A DNA stretch of 64,000 nucleotides from Selaginella moellendorffii (GCF_000143415.4 NW_003314271.1:2857729-2921728), one strand, 5' to 3'; shown: positions 25,932 through 37,131, numbered from the stretch's first letter. Notes: generated by a model not told the origin, from the sequence alone. A program made the numbers and translations.

Positions 25932-27853
25932 ATGCCGCGCTACGACGATGGCCAGACGCGCCTCTACGTTGGTCGGCTCTCCACGCGGACGCGCAGCCGC
26001 GACCTCGAGGCGATTTTCAGCAAATACGGGAGGTAAGATCTCTCTCCTTTCGTTCCTGCGAGGTAGAAATTTGTGCTGGATTTCGTGGGGGGGAATTGAG
26101 AGTAGAGGCATCTTCGCTGCTAGATTCGCAGTTCGCAGCTCCACGGGATTGGGGGATGTGTATTGCCAATCCCTGGATTGGAGAAGTGGAAGTGAGATGG
26201 AAAGAGAAAACCATTTCGTTTCGTTCGTCTCTAGCTCTAGTGTTAACTTTCATTCATTTCCATTTCGTTTTGTTGAAGGTTTTTGGTGGGTTTTCTCGTC
26301 CCAAGTCTGGTGGAGGCCCGTGATGATGTTAGAGAGTGGCTTTTGATGCTCGTCGGAAGGGGAAAAAAAGTTCATGGCGCATCCATCTCTAGGAGTTCTC
26401 TCTCTTTCATTGTCTCTTTGGATGGAATGCCCGGGGTGCTTTTAACTTCAGCTGACCGAGGTGCCATGACGATTGGTTGTTTTGTTGCGCGCCTTTCCGC
26501 AGAGTCCGAGAAGTGGATGTCAAGCACGACTTCGCCTTTGTTGTACGTAGAAACTCTTTCTTTTGCTCGCTCTTTGTTTTCTTTTTCTATTCACTTCTCT
26601 CTTTCGAGTTTCGCTACAGGAATTCAGCGATCCCCGGGATGCTGATGAGGCGAGGCATTATCTCAACGGACGGGACTTCGAGGGACACCGCATGATCGTC
26701 GAGTTTGCGAGAAGGGTATTTCCATTCCTTTGCTAGTTTTACAGCAATTTCTTAAAGTTCTTTTTGGATGTCTCTGTTTGACAGGGTCCTCGCAGCGGCA
26801 GTGGTGGTAGTGGTGGTGGAAGCATCAGGAGGGAGCGCGAGCCCTTGAGAGGCCCGCCTCCAGGAACTGGAAGATGTTACAACTGTGGCAACGATGGTCA
26901 CTGGGCTCGAGACTGCAGAGCTGGCGACTGGAAGGACAAGTGCTACCGCTGCGGGCAGCGTGGTCATATCGAGAGGAACTGCCGCAACAGTCCACGCTCG
27001 TTTAGCAGGTGTCTCGAGAAAAACTTTAGCCGAGAGTCTCGTTCATCGCTGATTACAATTATGTTTGTCTCTTGACAGGCACTCTAGATCGCGTTCTCGA
27101 TCAATGGAACGTAGGAGAAGCCGTAGCAGATCGCCCAGGTTGGTGTTCTCTCTTTTCTTCTCCTCTTCGCTCAAACTTGTTATTCGCAGTCGCTCTCCGA
27201 GAAGAAAGTATAGCCGGAGTCGAAGGTACAGCGCGAGCCCCGTCAAAGACGATAGAAGCCGCTCGCCTGCCGCACGAAAGCGCAGCGTCTCTCCAGATGG
27301 GAATGCTCGCAGGTCACCACCACCAAGACGCCGCAGCTTGTCTCCGGAAGGCCACCGCCGCGGTTCACCACCATCAAGAGGCCGTAGCTTGTCACCGGAT
27401 GGCCACCGTCGTCGTGGATCACCACCAGCAAGAGGCTCTCCGGAAGGCCACCGTCGTCGTGGATCACCACCACCAAGAGGTTCTCCGGAAGGACGCCGTC
27501 GCGGGTTGCCAGCACCACGGCACCGCAGCCCATCTCCGGATGGAAACCCGCGCAGCCGATCGCCAATGGAGACGCGAAACCGCAGCAGCTTGTCTCCGGA
27601 CAGAAATCCTCGCCGAGAGGAGCGCTCGCCGGGAGCTCGAGGCCGCGGCAGCTTGTCCCCGGATGGAAATCCCCGACGCTGGTCGCCAGAGGCGAGGGAC
27701 CGGAGAAGCCTGTCCCCGGAGGAGAATGCTCGTGAGAGTCCATCGCCCAAGAGGAGAGTGGCGAGCCCAATGGAGAATGGCAGCCATGGCGCGGGAGGAG
27801 ATCGCGGTGGAGAGTCTCCGGTGAAGAACGAAGAGGACGAGGAAGAACAGTGA
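25932..27853 (+). CDS. SR splicing factor of the RS2Z type (RRM, two zinc knuckles, RS domain)
   Basis: Six exons give 394 residues. The RRM starts at TRLYVGRLS (residues about 9-17) and continues through [14 protein letters not shown], the RNP-1-like strand. Two CCHC knuckles follow: [14 protein letters not shown] (110-123) and [14 protein letters not shown] (132-145). The rest is an Arg/Ser domain, then an unusual tail of SPDG and SPEG repeats ending in acidic EEDEEEQ. This order is diagnostic of the plant-specific RS2Z group, nuclear proteins that help choose splice sites. Intron 1 (26033-26502, 470 bp) lies inside the RRM and is far longer than the 50-60 bp norm of the window. Out-of-frame readings of the RS region give long but spurious frames. 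Confidence 0.93.
26033..26502 (+). promoter_or_regulatory. Long first intron of the RS2Z gene
   Basis: A 470-bp GT..AG intron between exon 1 (ends FSKYGR) and exon 2 (starts VREVDVK). In flowering plants and moss the RS2Z genes keep a long intron at the RRM that is alternatively spliced and used for autoregulation. Length and position here fit; alternative exons were not proven. Confidence 0.6.
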
Positions 27854-27944
27854 AAGAGTTTGTGAAGTGTTTGAACTTTAAAATCTTAATCCCGCGCACG
27901 AATATTCTTGAAAAGATGCAGATGTTAGCGTTTAGGGTTTATGG

Positions 27945-30434
27945 ATGAGAGCGGTCCAGCGGCTAGAAAGCCACGACGAATGCTGGCGATGGCGGAGGTT
28001 TTTCAAGGATCCTTCTCTCTGGCGGGACTACCGGCAATGCAAGGTGGGTGTGCAAGGGATGGAAGGCCAAATTCCCCTTTTTTCCTTCTCTGTGTAGGAA
28101 GAACCGAGCTCTCCAGATTTCGTCCACGAAAGCACTGGAGAGGCGCTATGGATCGACCGGAGTTCGTGCTGGCTAGAGCTCAAACTCAGCAATTTGGAGG
28201 GATTTTCTGGAGCTGGGACGAGAGCGCGGTACAAAAGAAATGATCAACAAAGCTCCGGCGATGGTGCTGCTCAGAAAAATGCCACTCTCGCCGCGACGCT
28301 CTCGTCGATCATCACCAAGGTGGAGGGAAGAACAGAAGCTCTAGAACTCTACGAGAGAGCGCGAAGAGATGGAAGAGTTCCTCCGGTGTCCGTGTCCCTG
28401 GCGGCATTGAAGTCGTGCATTGGCAGCAAGGACTTGACAACTGGGAGGAGGATTCACTCGGAGGTGGCCGACAACCAGCAAGAACTACACACTCACGTCG
28501 CCAACACGCTGGTGGATATGTACGCGAAGTGTGGAAGCATGGCCGAGGCGCGGCGAGTTTTCGATGCGATCAAGCTCCACAGCGTGGTTTCATGGAACGC
28601 GATCATCATGGGATACGCTTCCAACGGCGATGGAGCACAGGCACTCGAGCTTTTCTCTGCCATGCAACGCAAAGGCTTCGTTCCCGACTCGAGGATCTTC
28701 ATCGCTGCGCTTAAGGCCTGCACGGACTTGGCCACCAAAGAAGAAGGGACGCTGGTTGGCGAGAAGATGATCAAGCTCGAGTGCCTGGAAAGAGGGAGAG
28801 AGATTCACTTGGAGCTTGCAAAGCGAGGACATGAAGGTGATCTCTACGTCGCGAGCACGCTGGTGGACTTCTACGCGAAATGTGGCAGCATGGCGGACGC
28901 ACGCAAAGTTTTCGACAAGATGGAACGCTACGACGTCGTCTCGTGGACCGCAATGATCCTCGGCTATGCTGCGAGTGGCCAAGGGGAGCTCGGTTTGGAG
29001 CTCTACTCGCGGATGCTACGCGAAGGCTTTAAACCCGACTCGAGGATCTTCGTGGCGGCAGTGAAAGCTTGCGGCAGCGTAGCTTCTCAAGACGAGAGGA
29101 TGGATTGGCAGAAGAAGTGGCTGGAGAAAGGGGTGGCGATTCACGCTCAAGTGGCAAAGGCTGGCTGTGAGAACAACATTTACGTTGCTGCAAGCTTGGT
29201 GGACATGTACGCCAAGTGTGGAAGCCTGGAAAACGCTCGCCGGGTGTTTGAGAGAGTTCGTCAGCGCAACGTCGTTCACTGGAACTCCATCATCGCGGCT
29301 TACGCTCAAGGCGGACAGGAAGAGGTGGCTATGGAGCTCTACGAAAGTATGAAGGCTCAAGGCTTCGTTTCAGACGCTCGGACAACGGTGGTTACTCTCG
29401 CAGCGTGCGCTGCTCTAGCAGGAAAAGAGGAAGGGAAAGAATCCGGTGGAGTGATCATCAAAGGTACGAGCTTGGAGAAAGGAAGAGCTCTTCACTTGGA
29501 AGCCGTGAAGAACAGGCACGACAAAGACGTATATGTGGCGAGCACCTTGGTGGATTTCTATGCCAAGTGTGGCTGTATGGCGGATGCAAGGCAAGTTTTT
29601 GACGAGATGGAGCAGCACAGCTCGGCTTCCTGGCAGGCAATTATCTCGGGGTATGCTCACAACGGAAAAGAAGACACGGCCTTGGAGCTCTTCGAGCGTA
29701 TGAAGGCCAAAGGTGGCGTGGTTCCGAGTGGTCGGCATTACATTGCTGCGATCAAGGCTTGCGGAGGCCTTGCGGCCCTGGAAGTTGGGAGGAAGACCCA
29801 CGAAGAGATCCGGGAGGCTGGATACGAGGACGACATCATGGTGACGAACTCGTTGATCCATTTTTATGGGAAATGCGGGGCCATGGCGAGCGCTCAAGAG
29901 GTTTTCGACAAGGCTCGTACGAAGAGCTTGGTCACTTGGAATGCCTTGATAGCTGGGTACACTCACCAGGGAGACACGGCGAAAACTTTCGAGCTCTTCG
30001 AAGGGATGGAGAAGGAAAAGGTGCTGCCAAACGAGATAACTTTCCTTCACGTCCTCAACGCTTGCACTCACGCCGGGCTTGTGGAGAAGGGAAAGGAAAT
30101 TTTCGAGGCCATGCGCGAGAAGTTTTCTCCGGCTCGAGAGCACTATACGTGCATGGTGGATCTTCTGGGACGAGCAAACCACTTGGAGGAGGCGCTGGCT
30201 ATGGTGAAAAGCATGCCTTTTAAGCCGGATCCAGCGCTGTGGAGGGCAGTTCTGGGGGCTTGTCAGAAGTGGAGCAACGCAAAAGTTGGGAGGATTGCCT
30301 TTGAGTCTTTGCTGGAGCTCGACGAGGGAGACGCGACGGCGTACGTGCTCCTGGCCAACATATACAGTGGTGCTAAAATGTTGGACGAGAGTGCCAAGAT
30401 ACAAACCATGAGAAGAAGTCGTGGTGCTTCTTGA
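27945..30434 (+). CDS. PPR protein (PLS/E type) with an N-terminal PDF motif
   Basis: Exon 1 (27945-28043) and exon 2 (28098-30434) join in phase 0 across a 54-bp intron, giving 811 residues. The spliced N-terminus reads FFKDPSLWRDYRQCK then EEPSSPDFVHESTGEALWID, a good match to the PDF motif of plant organellar single-stranded DNA-binding (OSB) proteins. After a linker comes an array of PLS-type PPR motifs (for example NTLVDMYAKCGSMAEARRVF) and a C-terminal E-like region (YTCMVDLLGRANHLEEALAM), but no DYW domain. Such proteins usually bind organellar RNA. Several motifs carry a charged insert of about 15 residues. Without the first exon no upstream in-frame ATG exists, which supports the spliced start. 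No strong transit peptide is seen. Confidence 0.8.
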
Positions 30435-30619
30435 GGTATAAGTTCGTTTTTTTCTCTCAACTCGTTGGGTTTTAAGTAGGGTTCTTCTTTTGCAGTTCAT
30501 GAGTCTATGGATCAAGGCAGGACGCGGATGCTGTAAAGAAAACTGTTTAAGACTTGGGTGAGTATAAACTCGTGCACCCATTGTCTATTTCGTTTGCATT
30601 TGCGCCATTTCTTTGCCTG

Positions 30620-33602
30620 ATGATCCTTCTCTTCAGGCTTGCAGCAGGCACTCGTCTGGCTTCACCTTGGATACCTCGCACTCGTTTTTTCTCGATCGCA
30701 CTCGAGGTAAAATTCACGTTGTTCAAGCTGCGAATGCCGGCTCTATCGTTTAATTCCGCAGGAAGAACAAAGTTCTTTGGACAAACCAACCAAGTTGAGA
30801 CCAAAGATTGGGATTTACGAGCTTCTCGATCAGCTAAGAGTGTGCTGCATCGCGAAAGACTTGACACGAGGAAGATCAGTGCACGCCAGAGCCAATGAAA
30901 CCGGTGAAGCCTCAAATCTCTACGTCGCGAACTGCTTGATCAGCATGTACGCAAAATGTGGCAGCCTGGTGGACGCGAAGAACGTTTTCGACGGCATGAC
31001 ATACCGGGACGTTGTGACTTGGAACTCGCTTCTGACGGGATACGCCGAGCAAAACGAGGGAGAGCTCGTTTTGGAGCTCTTTGCAAGCATGGCGATGGCG
31101 GGGTGCTCGCCAAATGCTAGAACTTTCGTCGCAGCACTCAAGGCCTGCTCAAACATCGCAGTCAGAGAAGAAGGAAAGAAGATCGACGGACAGTTTCTCA
31201 AAGAGAGAGCCCTTGAGAAAGGCCAGGAGATCCACGCGCAGGCTTTGGCGAGTGGCTGTCCCTCGGATATATTTCTTGCAAGCACGGTGGTGGACATGTA
31301 CGCGAGCTGTGGAAGTCTGGACGACGCCTACGCCAACTTTTCGAGAATGCCCCGCCACAGCGTCGTTTCCTGGTCGGCACTGATGATGGGATGCGCGGAG
31401 AACGGGCAGCCGGAGCTGGCCTTGGAGCTATTTCTGACGATGAAGCAGACCAACCGAGCTCCAAACTCTCGGGCATTTGTAGCGGCGCTCAAGGCCTGCG
31501 CGAAGGTGGCAGTGAAAGAAGAAGCTACTCAAGCAGCCGACGGCCGGGTGATCAAGAAACGAAGCTTGAGGAAAGGAGTGGCAATCCACTCGCAGGCAGC
31601 CAAGCTCGGCCTCGACTCCAACTTGTTCGTGGCGAGTGCATTGCTGCTCATGTACGTGAAGTGTGGAAGTACTTCCAACGCTCGTAGAGTTTTCGACAAA
31701 ATGCCCCGGCACGACTTGGTTTCGTGGACGTCGATGCTGCTCGCCTATGCCGAGAACGGGGAGGAAGAGCTCGCTCTTGAGTTCTTTACGGAGATTCCAG
31801 TGGATGGCTGCGAGCCTGATGCGGTGGCCTGCGTCGCTGCTATCAAGGCTTGCACGATCCTTGCGGCTAGAGAAGAAGGCAAGCTCGTTGACGGGAGATC
31901 GATCAAGGCGGTGGCTTTGGAGCGAGGCTGTGCTCTACATTCTCGAGTTGTGAGCTGCCGGTGCGAGACAGATATGGCCGTGGCGATCACTCTCGTCGAC
32001 ATGTACTCGAGGTGTGGAAGCGTGGAGGATGCCCGGCGAGTTTTCGACAGGATGGTCTACAGAGAAGTGGCGCTGTGGAACTCCCTGATGCTGTGCTACG
32101 TCGACAATGGCGAGGCTCAGCTTGCTCTCGAGGCCTTCGTGTTCCTCCGGCCCGAGAACAGTGCTCCGAATCCTCTCACTTTCGTGGCGGCGATCAAGGC
32201 TTGCACGAGCCTTGCGGCCGCGGAGAAAGCATCGCCAGTGATGGAGCTCGGGGAAAAGATGATGGTTAAGTCCGAGTCCCTGGAGAGAGGGATGATAGTC
32301 CACTCCAAAGCCGTGGGATATGGCTGTGATCGTCAGCTCTTGGTGGCCAGCGCTGTCATGGACATGTATGGGAGGTGTGGGAGCTTGCTCGACGCTCGCA
32401 TCGCCTTCGACAAGAGTGGGTCTTGGAACACAGTCTTGTGGAATGGACTCATGTTCTGCTACGTCGAAAATGGGGAGGCCGAGATGGCCTTGGAGCTTCT
32501 CTCGGCGATGCAAAGCTATGGGTTGGAACCCGACGCTCTGAGCTACGTCTCGGCATGCAAGGCCTGTGCCAGCCTCGCCTCCAAAGCCAAAGCCACGGCC
32601 AACTCCGCGACGGTGGCGAGATCCTTGGAACGAGGCCGGGAGCTCCACTGCGAGGCTGCCAACTTTGGCTTCTTTTCGGAGATTTTCCTCGCAAACTCGG
32701 TGGTGGACATGTACGCGAAGTGTGGGAGCATGAGAGAAGCTCGCCGGGCCTTCGACGCCATGGCTTTCTACAACGTCGTCTCGTGGACGACGCTCATACT
32801 CGGCTACTCGGACAACCAGGAGGAAAGCTCCGGTGAGGAGCTCTTCCAGAGAATGAGGAGAGAGTGCGGGGAGTACTGCGAGCCGGATGCGTTGAGCTAC
32901 GTTGCCGTGCTGAAGGCCTGTGGAACTTCTGCGGCTGTGGAGACTGTCAAGCTTCTCCACGCGGAGATCTCCCGAAACGATCGCCTCCAAAACTCTCTGG
33001 TCGCAAGCCTGGTGGACGCGTATGGGAAGTGTGGGAGCGTGACAAACTCCCAGCTCCTCTTCGACTCGGTGGTGGCGAGGGACTTGGATCTGGTCACCTG
33101 GACAGCACTTCTCTCGGCTCACAGCCGCGGGGGTGACGCTCACCTGGTGCTCGAGCTCTTCCAGGCGATGCAAGACGATGGGATCGCTCCAAACAGCGTG
33201 ACTTTCATCAGTGTTCTCGCGGCTTGCAGCCACGCCGGCCTGGTGGAGCAAGGAAAGCACTACTTTGAGGAGATGAGCTCGAAGTATGGGATTGTTCCAG
33301 AGGTGGAGCACTACGTGTGTTTGGTGGACATGCTGGGACGAGCAAACAAAGTGGAACTAGCCATGGAGATGGTTTCCAGGATGAAGGTGGAACCGAACGA
33401 TGTGGTGTGGAGAACGGTGCTGGGAGCTTGCAAGAGATGGAAGAACTTGGGGGTCGGAAAGGCTGCTTATGAGTCGCTGCTTGGGATCAAGGAAGACTCT
33501 GCGGCTTACGTGCTAATGGAGAGCATTTACAAGCAAGAAAGGGAGGATCAAACCCCGGATCTAGAACACGAGGGGCGGCGGCCGACTTTGCTGGATTCTT
33601 GA
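30620..33602 (+). CDS. PPR protein (PLS/E type), tandem neighbour
   Basis: Exon 1 (30620-30706) encodes MILLFRLAAGTRLASPWIPR, an Arg-rich amphipathic start suited to a mitochondrial or plastid target peptide. It joins in phase 0 over a 55-bp intron to exon 2 (30762-33602), for 975 residues in total. The array has many PLS motifs (NCLISMYAKCGSLVDAKNVF, NSLLTGYAEQNEGELVLELF) and ends with an E-like region (YVCLVDMLGRANKVELAMEM) and a short charged tail; no DYW domain. Inserts like those of the upstream PPR gene recur in most motifs. The gene lies 185 bp after the first PPR gene on the same strand, so a local duplication is likely, though the two are much diverged. Confidence 0.85.
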
Positions 33603-34051
33603 CAAGATCTTGGACAACGGCACGACATTCTCTCCGACACAAGTAGATCCAGCCAAGGTTGACTTCTACGGTGTGTGCGAAGGTTCCAAAGCCGTGGACT
33701 TGTCAAAGGCCGACACGACTTGGAACTCGGCCTTAGATAAACAAGTAGTTTCGTGGATGTCAGGGAGTTTCTTTGCTCACCAAGTGGATTTGCTGGCAGG
33801 AGAGACTTGACTGAACTATCAAGCGGAAAAAAACGTTTTTGCCTTTCTTGGATTGCTCGGATATCGAAGAAGCAAGCTAAAATAAGTGAAGTTTTCATGG
33901 ATTGCGAACAAAAACTTCCTCTAGAAGACGATCCAGAGCGATCATCAACAAAGTAAGCTTGAAAAACTTGCGTTTTCATAGATCTCAATGTTTACTACCT
34001 ATAGAAGCTGTGGAAAATCCGAAGGAAGAAACAAAAAGCTCTCTTTTTGCT
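33603..34051. other. Intergenic region, PPR gene to MsrA
   Basis: Convergent 3' flanks of the PPR and MsrA genes. A 66-codon plus-strand frame at 33610 has no recognisable domain. No supported gene. Confidence 0.5.
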
Positions 34052-34788
34052 TCAGCCATAGGCTCGGATTACGTCGGAGCAATTCTTGGCAGTAGATTGC
34101 TTGAATCCAAAGCGGCCCCCTTTGGACAAATACTGTTGGTGGTATGGCTCCGCTTTGTAAAACTTCTTGGCCGGGAGTATCTCGGTGACAATCTTAGCGT
34201 CGAGTTTCTTCTGGAGATTTTCCATCGACTCCCGAGCAATTCTCTCCTGTTCTTCGTTGAAGAAGTAAATTCCAGATCGGTACTGGGTGCCAACATCGTT
34301 CCCCTGGAAAGACAGAACAATCCAATAAGAAATGGGAAGAACACAAAGATCGAGAAAGATATAGCGAAGAGCTAAGAAATAGATCAAAAACAGAGGAGAA
34401 AGGAACTTACTTGGCGGTACATGCTCGTTGGATCGTGCATCTTCCAGAAAACCTCCAGCAATTTCTCGTAGCTACAAACGCTGGAGTCGAAAACCACTCT
34501 CACAACTTCGCAGTGGCCAGTGATCCCATCGCAAACATCCCGATAGCTCGGGTTGTGAAAAATTCCCTGCGAGTATCCAGCCTCGGTCTTGGTCACTCCA
34601 TACACTCTCTGGTACGCGAGCTCCATCCCCCAAAAACATCCTCCTCCAAACTCTGCAAACTCGAGACCAAACTCCGCTCGATCCTTGTCCGGCCCTTGAG
34701 CAATCTTCAAACCATCGCTGGAAGTGATCCTTCTCTCTCGAGACCGGCTGAAAGCTAGCGGATTAAAGCAGCTGGAACTCCTCCCCAT
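34052..34788 (-). CDS. MSRA: Peptide methionine-S-sulfoxide reductase A
   Basis: Repairs oxidised methionine by reducing the S-sulfoxide. Two exons (34788-34411, 34303-34052) give 209 residues. The catalytic motif [17 protein letters not shown] is intact, with [19 protein letters not shown] and [14 protein letters not shown] forming the active-site walls. The C-terminal [11 protein letters not shown] supplies a probable resolving Cys as in other plant MsrA proteins. The first 26 residues (rich in Ser and Arg) extend beyond the core and could be a weak plastid signal. A TATA box lies about 135 bp upstream. Confidence 0.95.
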
Positions 34789-34920
34789 ACTTGTGTCCCA
34801 GAGGTTCTTGAGCTTCCTCGTCCTTGGAGATGAGGGAAAGTAGAAAAGGAAAGAGAGCTCTACTTGGAGAACTCGCTGTCGTTGTCTTTGATCTTGGTAA
34901 AGAATGTAACCTCGTGGAGA

Positions 34921-34930
34921 GCTTATATAC
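34921..34930 (-). promoter_or_regulatory. TATA box of MsrA
   Basis: The minus strand reads GTATATAAGC about 135 bp before the MsrA start codon. That leaves a leader of roughly 100 nt, which is plausible for a plant gene. Confidence 0.6.
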
Positions 34931-35733
34931 TCCAGTGGGAAAAAAAAACGTGGTCGCAAGTTCTGCTTAAGTGCTCCGCAAGCTTCCTGACTTATCTTGG
35001 TTTTCTATTCCTCTGTCCAAAACAGTAGCGTAGCGTCTCTCTACTTAGCCGCCATAGCCGCCGTCATTGCTTCTTTAGTGACCCCCGTAAGTCGTCAGAG
35101 AGAAAAATCATAGGCGAAAAACTCGCTACACACGCCTTTGAGATCCACGCTTCCGTGTTTCTTCGCCACTTTTCCTGATTCCCCCTGTTAGTCAATCCCG
35201 TTTTTTTCCTATCCCGCACGCTTCCCATGAGCTTCGCTCTACACTTCCCACGTAGCTATCGTCTCGCCCAAGCGAGAGATAAGTAGAACGCGTCCCAAAA
35301 AGTTCTACACTTGCAACACCCTTGCAAATTCTTCCTGTTTGCTGCGAAGATTTGTGATGCTAGAGCTCCGTACTTGAATCCAAACTTCCACCCAAACCAA
35401 AAAACCCAGCCACTTCGTGGGACCTGCGAGAACCTGCGAGAATGAGAGAGCCCGTCTATACAGTTCTGTCCACTTGTCAAAAGCTCGAAGTTGACGTTTG
35501 GCCCAGCACACTGCTAGTGTGTGTGTGTTTTTTTTTTTTTTTTTTTTTTCCTGCCTTGCTGGTGACCACAATCCCCAGACGAAGAAATCATAGACCCCGA
35601 TATACGATCACTGTTGCCGTTGATCTTTCCCTGTCGGTGATCATGATTAAGTGCGAACGAAGGAGGAAAGAAAAGTTTGCTTGGTATTTGCTTGCCTGAA
35701 ATTCGAGCTTTGTTTGTCGCTAAGTTGGTCCTA
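34931..35733. other. Intergenic region with a poly-T run
   Basis: The MsrA promoter side and the 3' flank of the bZIP17/28-like gene. A GTGTGTGTG tract followed by a T run of roughly 20 bp lies at about 35519-35549. No gene supported. Confidence 0.5.
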
Positions 35734-37131
35734 TCACGGCCCTGCCGCCATGATTTGCTGCGGAAGGCTGCAGGAATAAGTGACATACTTTACCCCGTCG
35801 ATGGCCACCACGACGAAAACTTCGCCACCTGTAGGCCCCGACATGGATTTCTTTGGCAAAACCGAGACCACCATCGGAGGAGGAGGCGCGACTTTGTTCT
35901 TGGTGAGTTGGATCCCGGGTCCCGGACGATCGTTGAGCTGTTTCTTCCGGATCACGCGGGACCCTGCTACATTCCCCTCGGAGCTGGATCGAAACTGGAA
36001 GACTTGGGTGCACTTTCCAGCCGTAAAGACTGCTCAAAAACAAGAACACGAGAGTTTAGCCAGTCCAATGGATCAAAAGGAAAAGAAAAAAAAACGTTCT
36101 TTCTCACCCGAGTTGTCCCACTGCTGCATGAATGGAGCGTCTTCACCAGTAGCAGCAACTTTCGCTGTGTTCGTAGAGTCATTAACCTTGCTGCTCGGAG
36201 AAGAAGCGCTCGAGCCTTCGTCTTTTTTCTCACTGCCCACGCTGGTACCCCGGCCCGGGATGCTGGATCCCTCCACACCACCGCGGGTAAAGCGTGGAAT
36301 CTCCATCCCGTGTATTCTCGAAGCATAAGTAGAAGGCCATCGCTCGTGATCGCGAGAACTCATCATCGACCACCTCTGCGTCGCGGGTGATGATCCTCCA
36401 AAACTCTGGGAGCTCCCCAGCCCTTGGATCCCGACTTTGATCGGGAAGAAGAGCATCACCAGGCAGAGAAAAACCAAGAGAAGAGCGCTGGCCGGCCTCT
36501 TGATCATCCTCCTCGCCTCTCTAAATCCAAATCCTTTGCTGTGGTCGCGCTTGGGGAGCTTGCTCCTCTTCGAACGGATCGTCTTCGCGCCGCTAGCACC
36601 TCCCGGAAGCGGGGAAGAGGCAAAGAAAGAAGGTGGTGGCGGCGGCGGAGGTGGCGGCGGTGGCGCCGCTCCCTGGTGAAGGAGATAAGAGTTTCTCACC
36701 ACCTTAAACTTCTTGTCGCCGCCCCCACCGATGAGATTGATGGCGCTGTTTAGCTCCTCGATCGCCGTCGTCATGGATCCCAGCTTCCTCTCCAGATCGC
36801 CCACGAACACCTTCTTCCGCTGCCGGAGGGAATCGTGATGCTTCCTCACGATGAAATCCTCGCTCTCGTCCGACACGACGACGGAGGAGCTCTTTCTCTT
36901 ACCCAACCTCTTGAGAATCCTCCTCTCGCCGCCGGCTCCGGCGGAGCACGATGGCGGCGCCACCACCACCATCTCGCCGCCGCCGCTCGAAAATTTGGCG
37001 GGAATGTTGCCGCCGCGCTGCAAGAGATCCCTGCTTTCGTCCTGCTCCGGGTAGAGGGTGATCCATTCCGGATCATCCAATTCCCCAAACAAAGAGGGCT
37101 CCTGCTGCATTGCCAGCTTTGGAAGAGCCAT
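35734..37131 (-). CDS. Membrane-anchored bZIP17/28-like protein with a degenerate basic region
   Basis: Two exons (37131-36108, 36029-35734) give 439 residues. The N-terminus has an acidic, aromatic stretch (SLFGELDDPEWITLY). Residues about 96-130 align with the bZIP of the bZIP17/28/49 ER-stress factors (RQRKKVFVGDLERKL, MTTAIEELNSAI), but the DNA-contact Asn, Ala and Ser of the NxxxAxxSR signature are Val, His and Leu, and the zipper stops at GGGG. A run of 11 Pro follows, then basic sequence and one transmembrane segment (about 213-231). The C-terminal luminal part keeps the family signature: KCTQVFQF, PMVVSVL and FVVVAIDGVKYVTYSC. No canonical site-1 protease RRxL motif is seen after the membrane segment. 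The fit to the family is strong at the luminal end; DNA binding is doubtful. Confidence 0.75.

Noticed and set aside
27072-27824. 250-codon plus-strand frame overlapping the RS domain
   Set aside because: Another frame of the repetitive RS region; the spliced RS2Z frame explains the sequence.
28194-30434. PPR gene starting at 28194
   Set aside because: That codon is TTG, not ATG. The frame stays open to 28098 and joins a good upstream exon with ATG at 27945.
29415-30581. 388-codon minus-strand frame
   Set aside because: Antisense shadow of the PPR gene; its sequence is the reverse reading of conserved PPR codons and starts without a supported promoter or domain.
31935-33311. 458-codon minus-strand frame
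   Set aside because: Antisense shadow of the second PPR gene, GC-rich and without any recognisable domain.
30777-33602. Second PPR gene starting at 30777
   Set aside because: Also a TTG codon. Splicing at 30706/30762 gives an ATG start with a targeting-type N-terminus.
35519-35549. Poly-T run as a Pol III terminator
   Set aside because: No tRNA-like or other Pol III gene precedes it; it is better read as a simple repeat.
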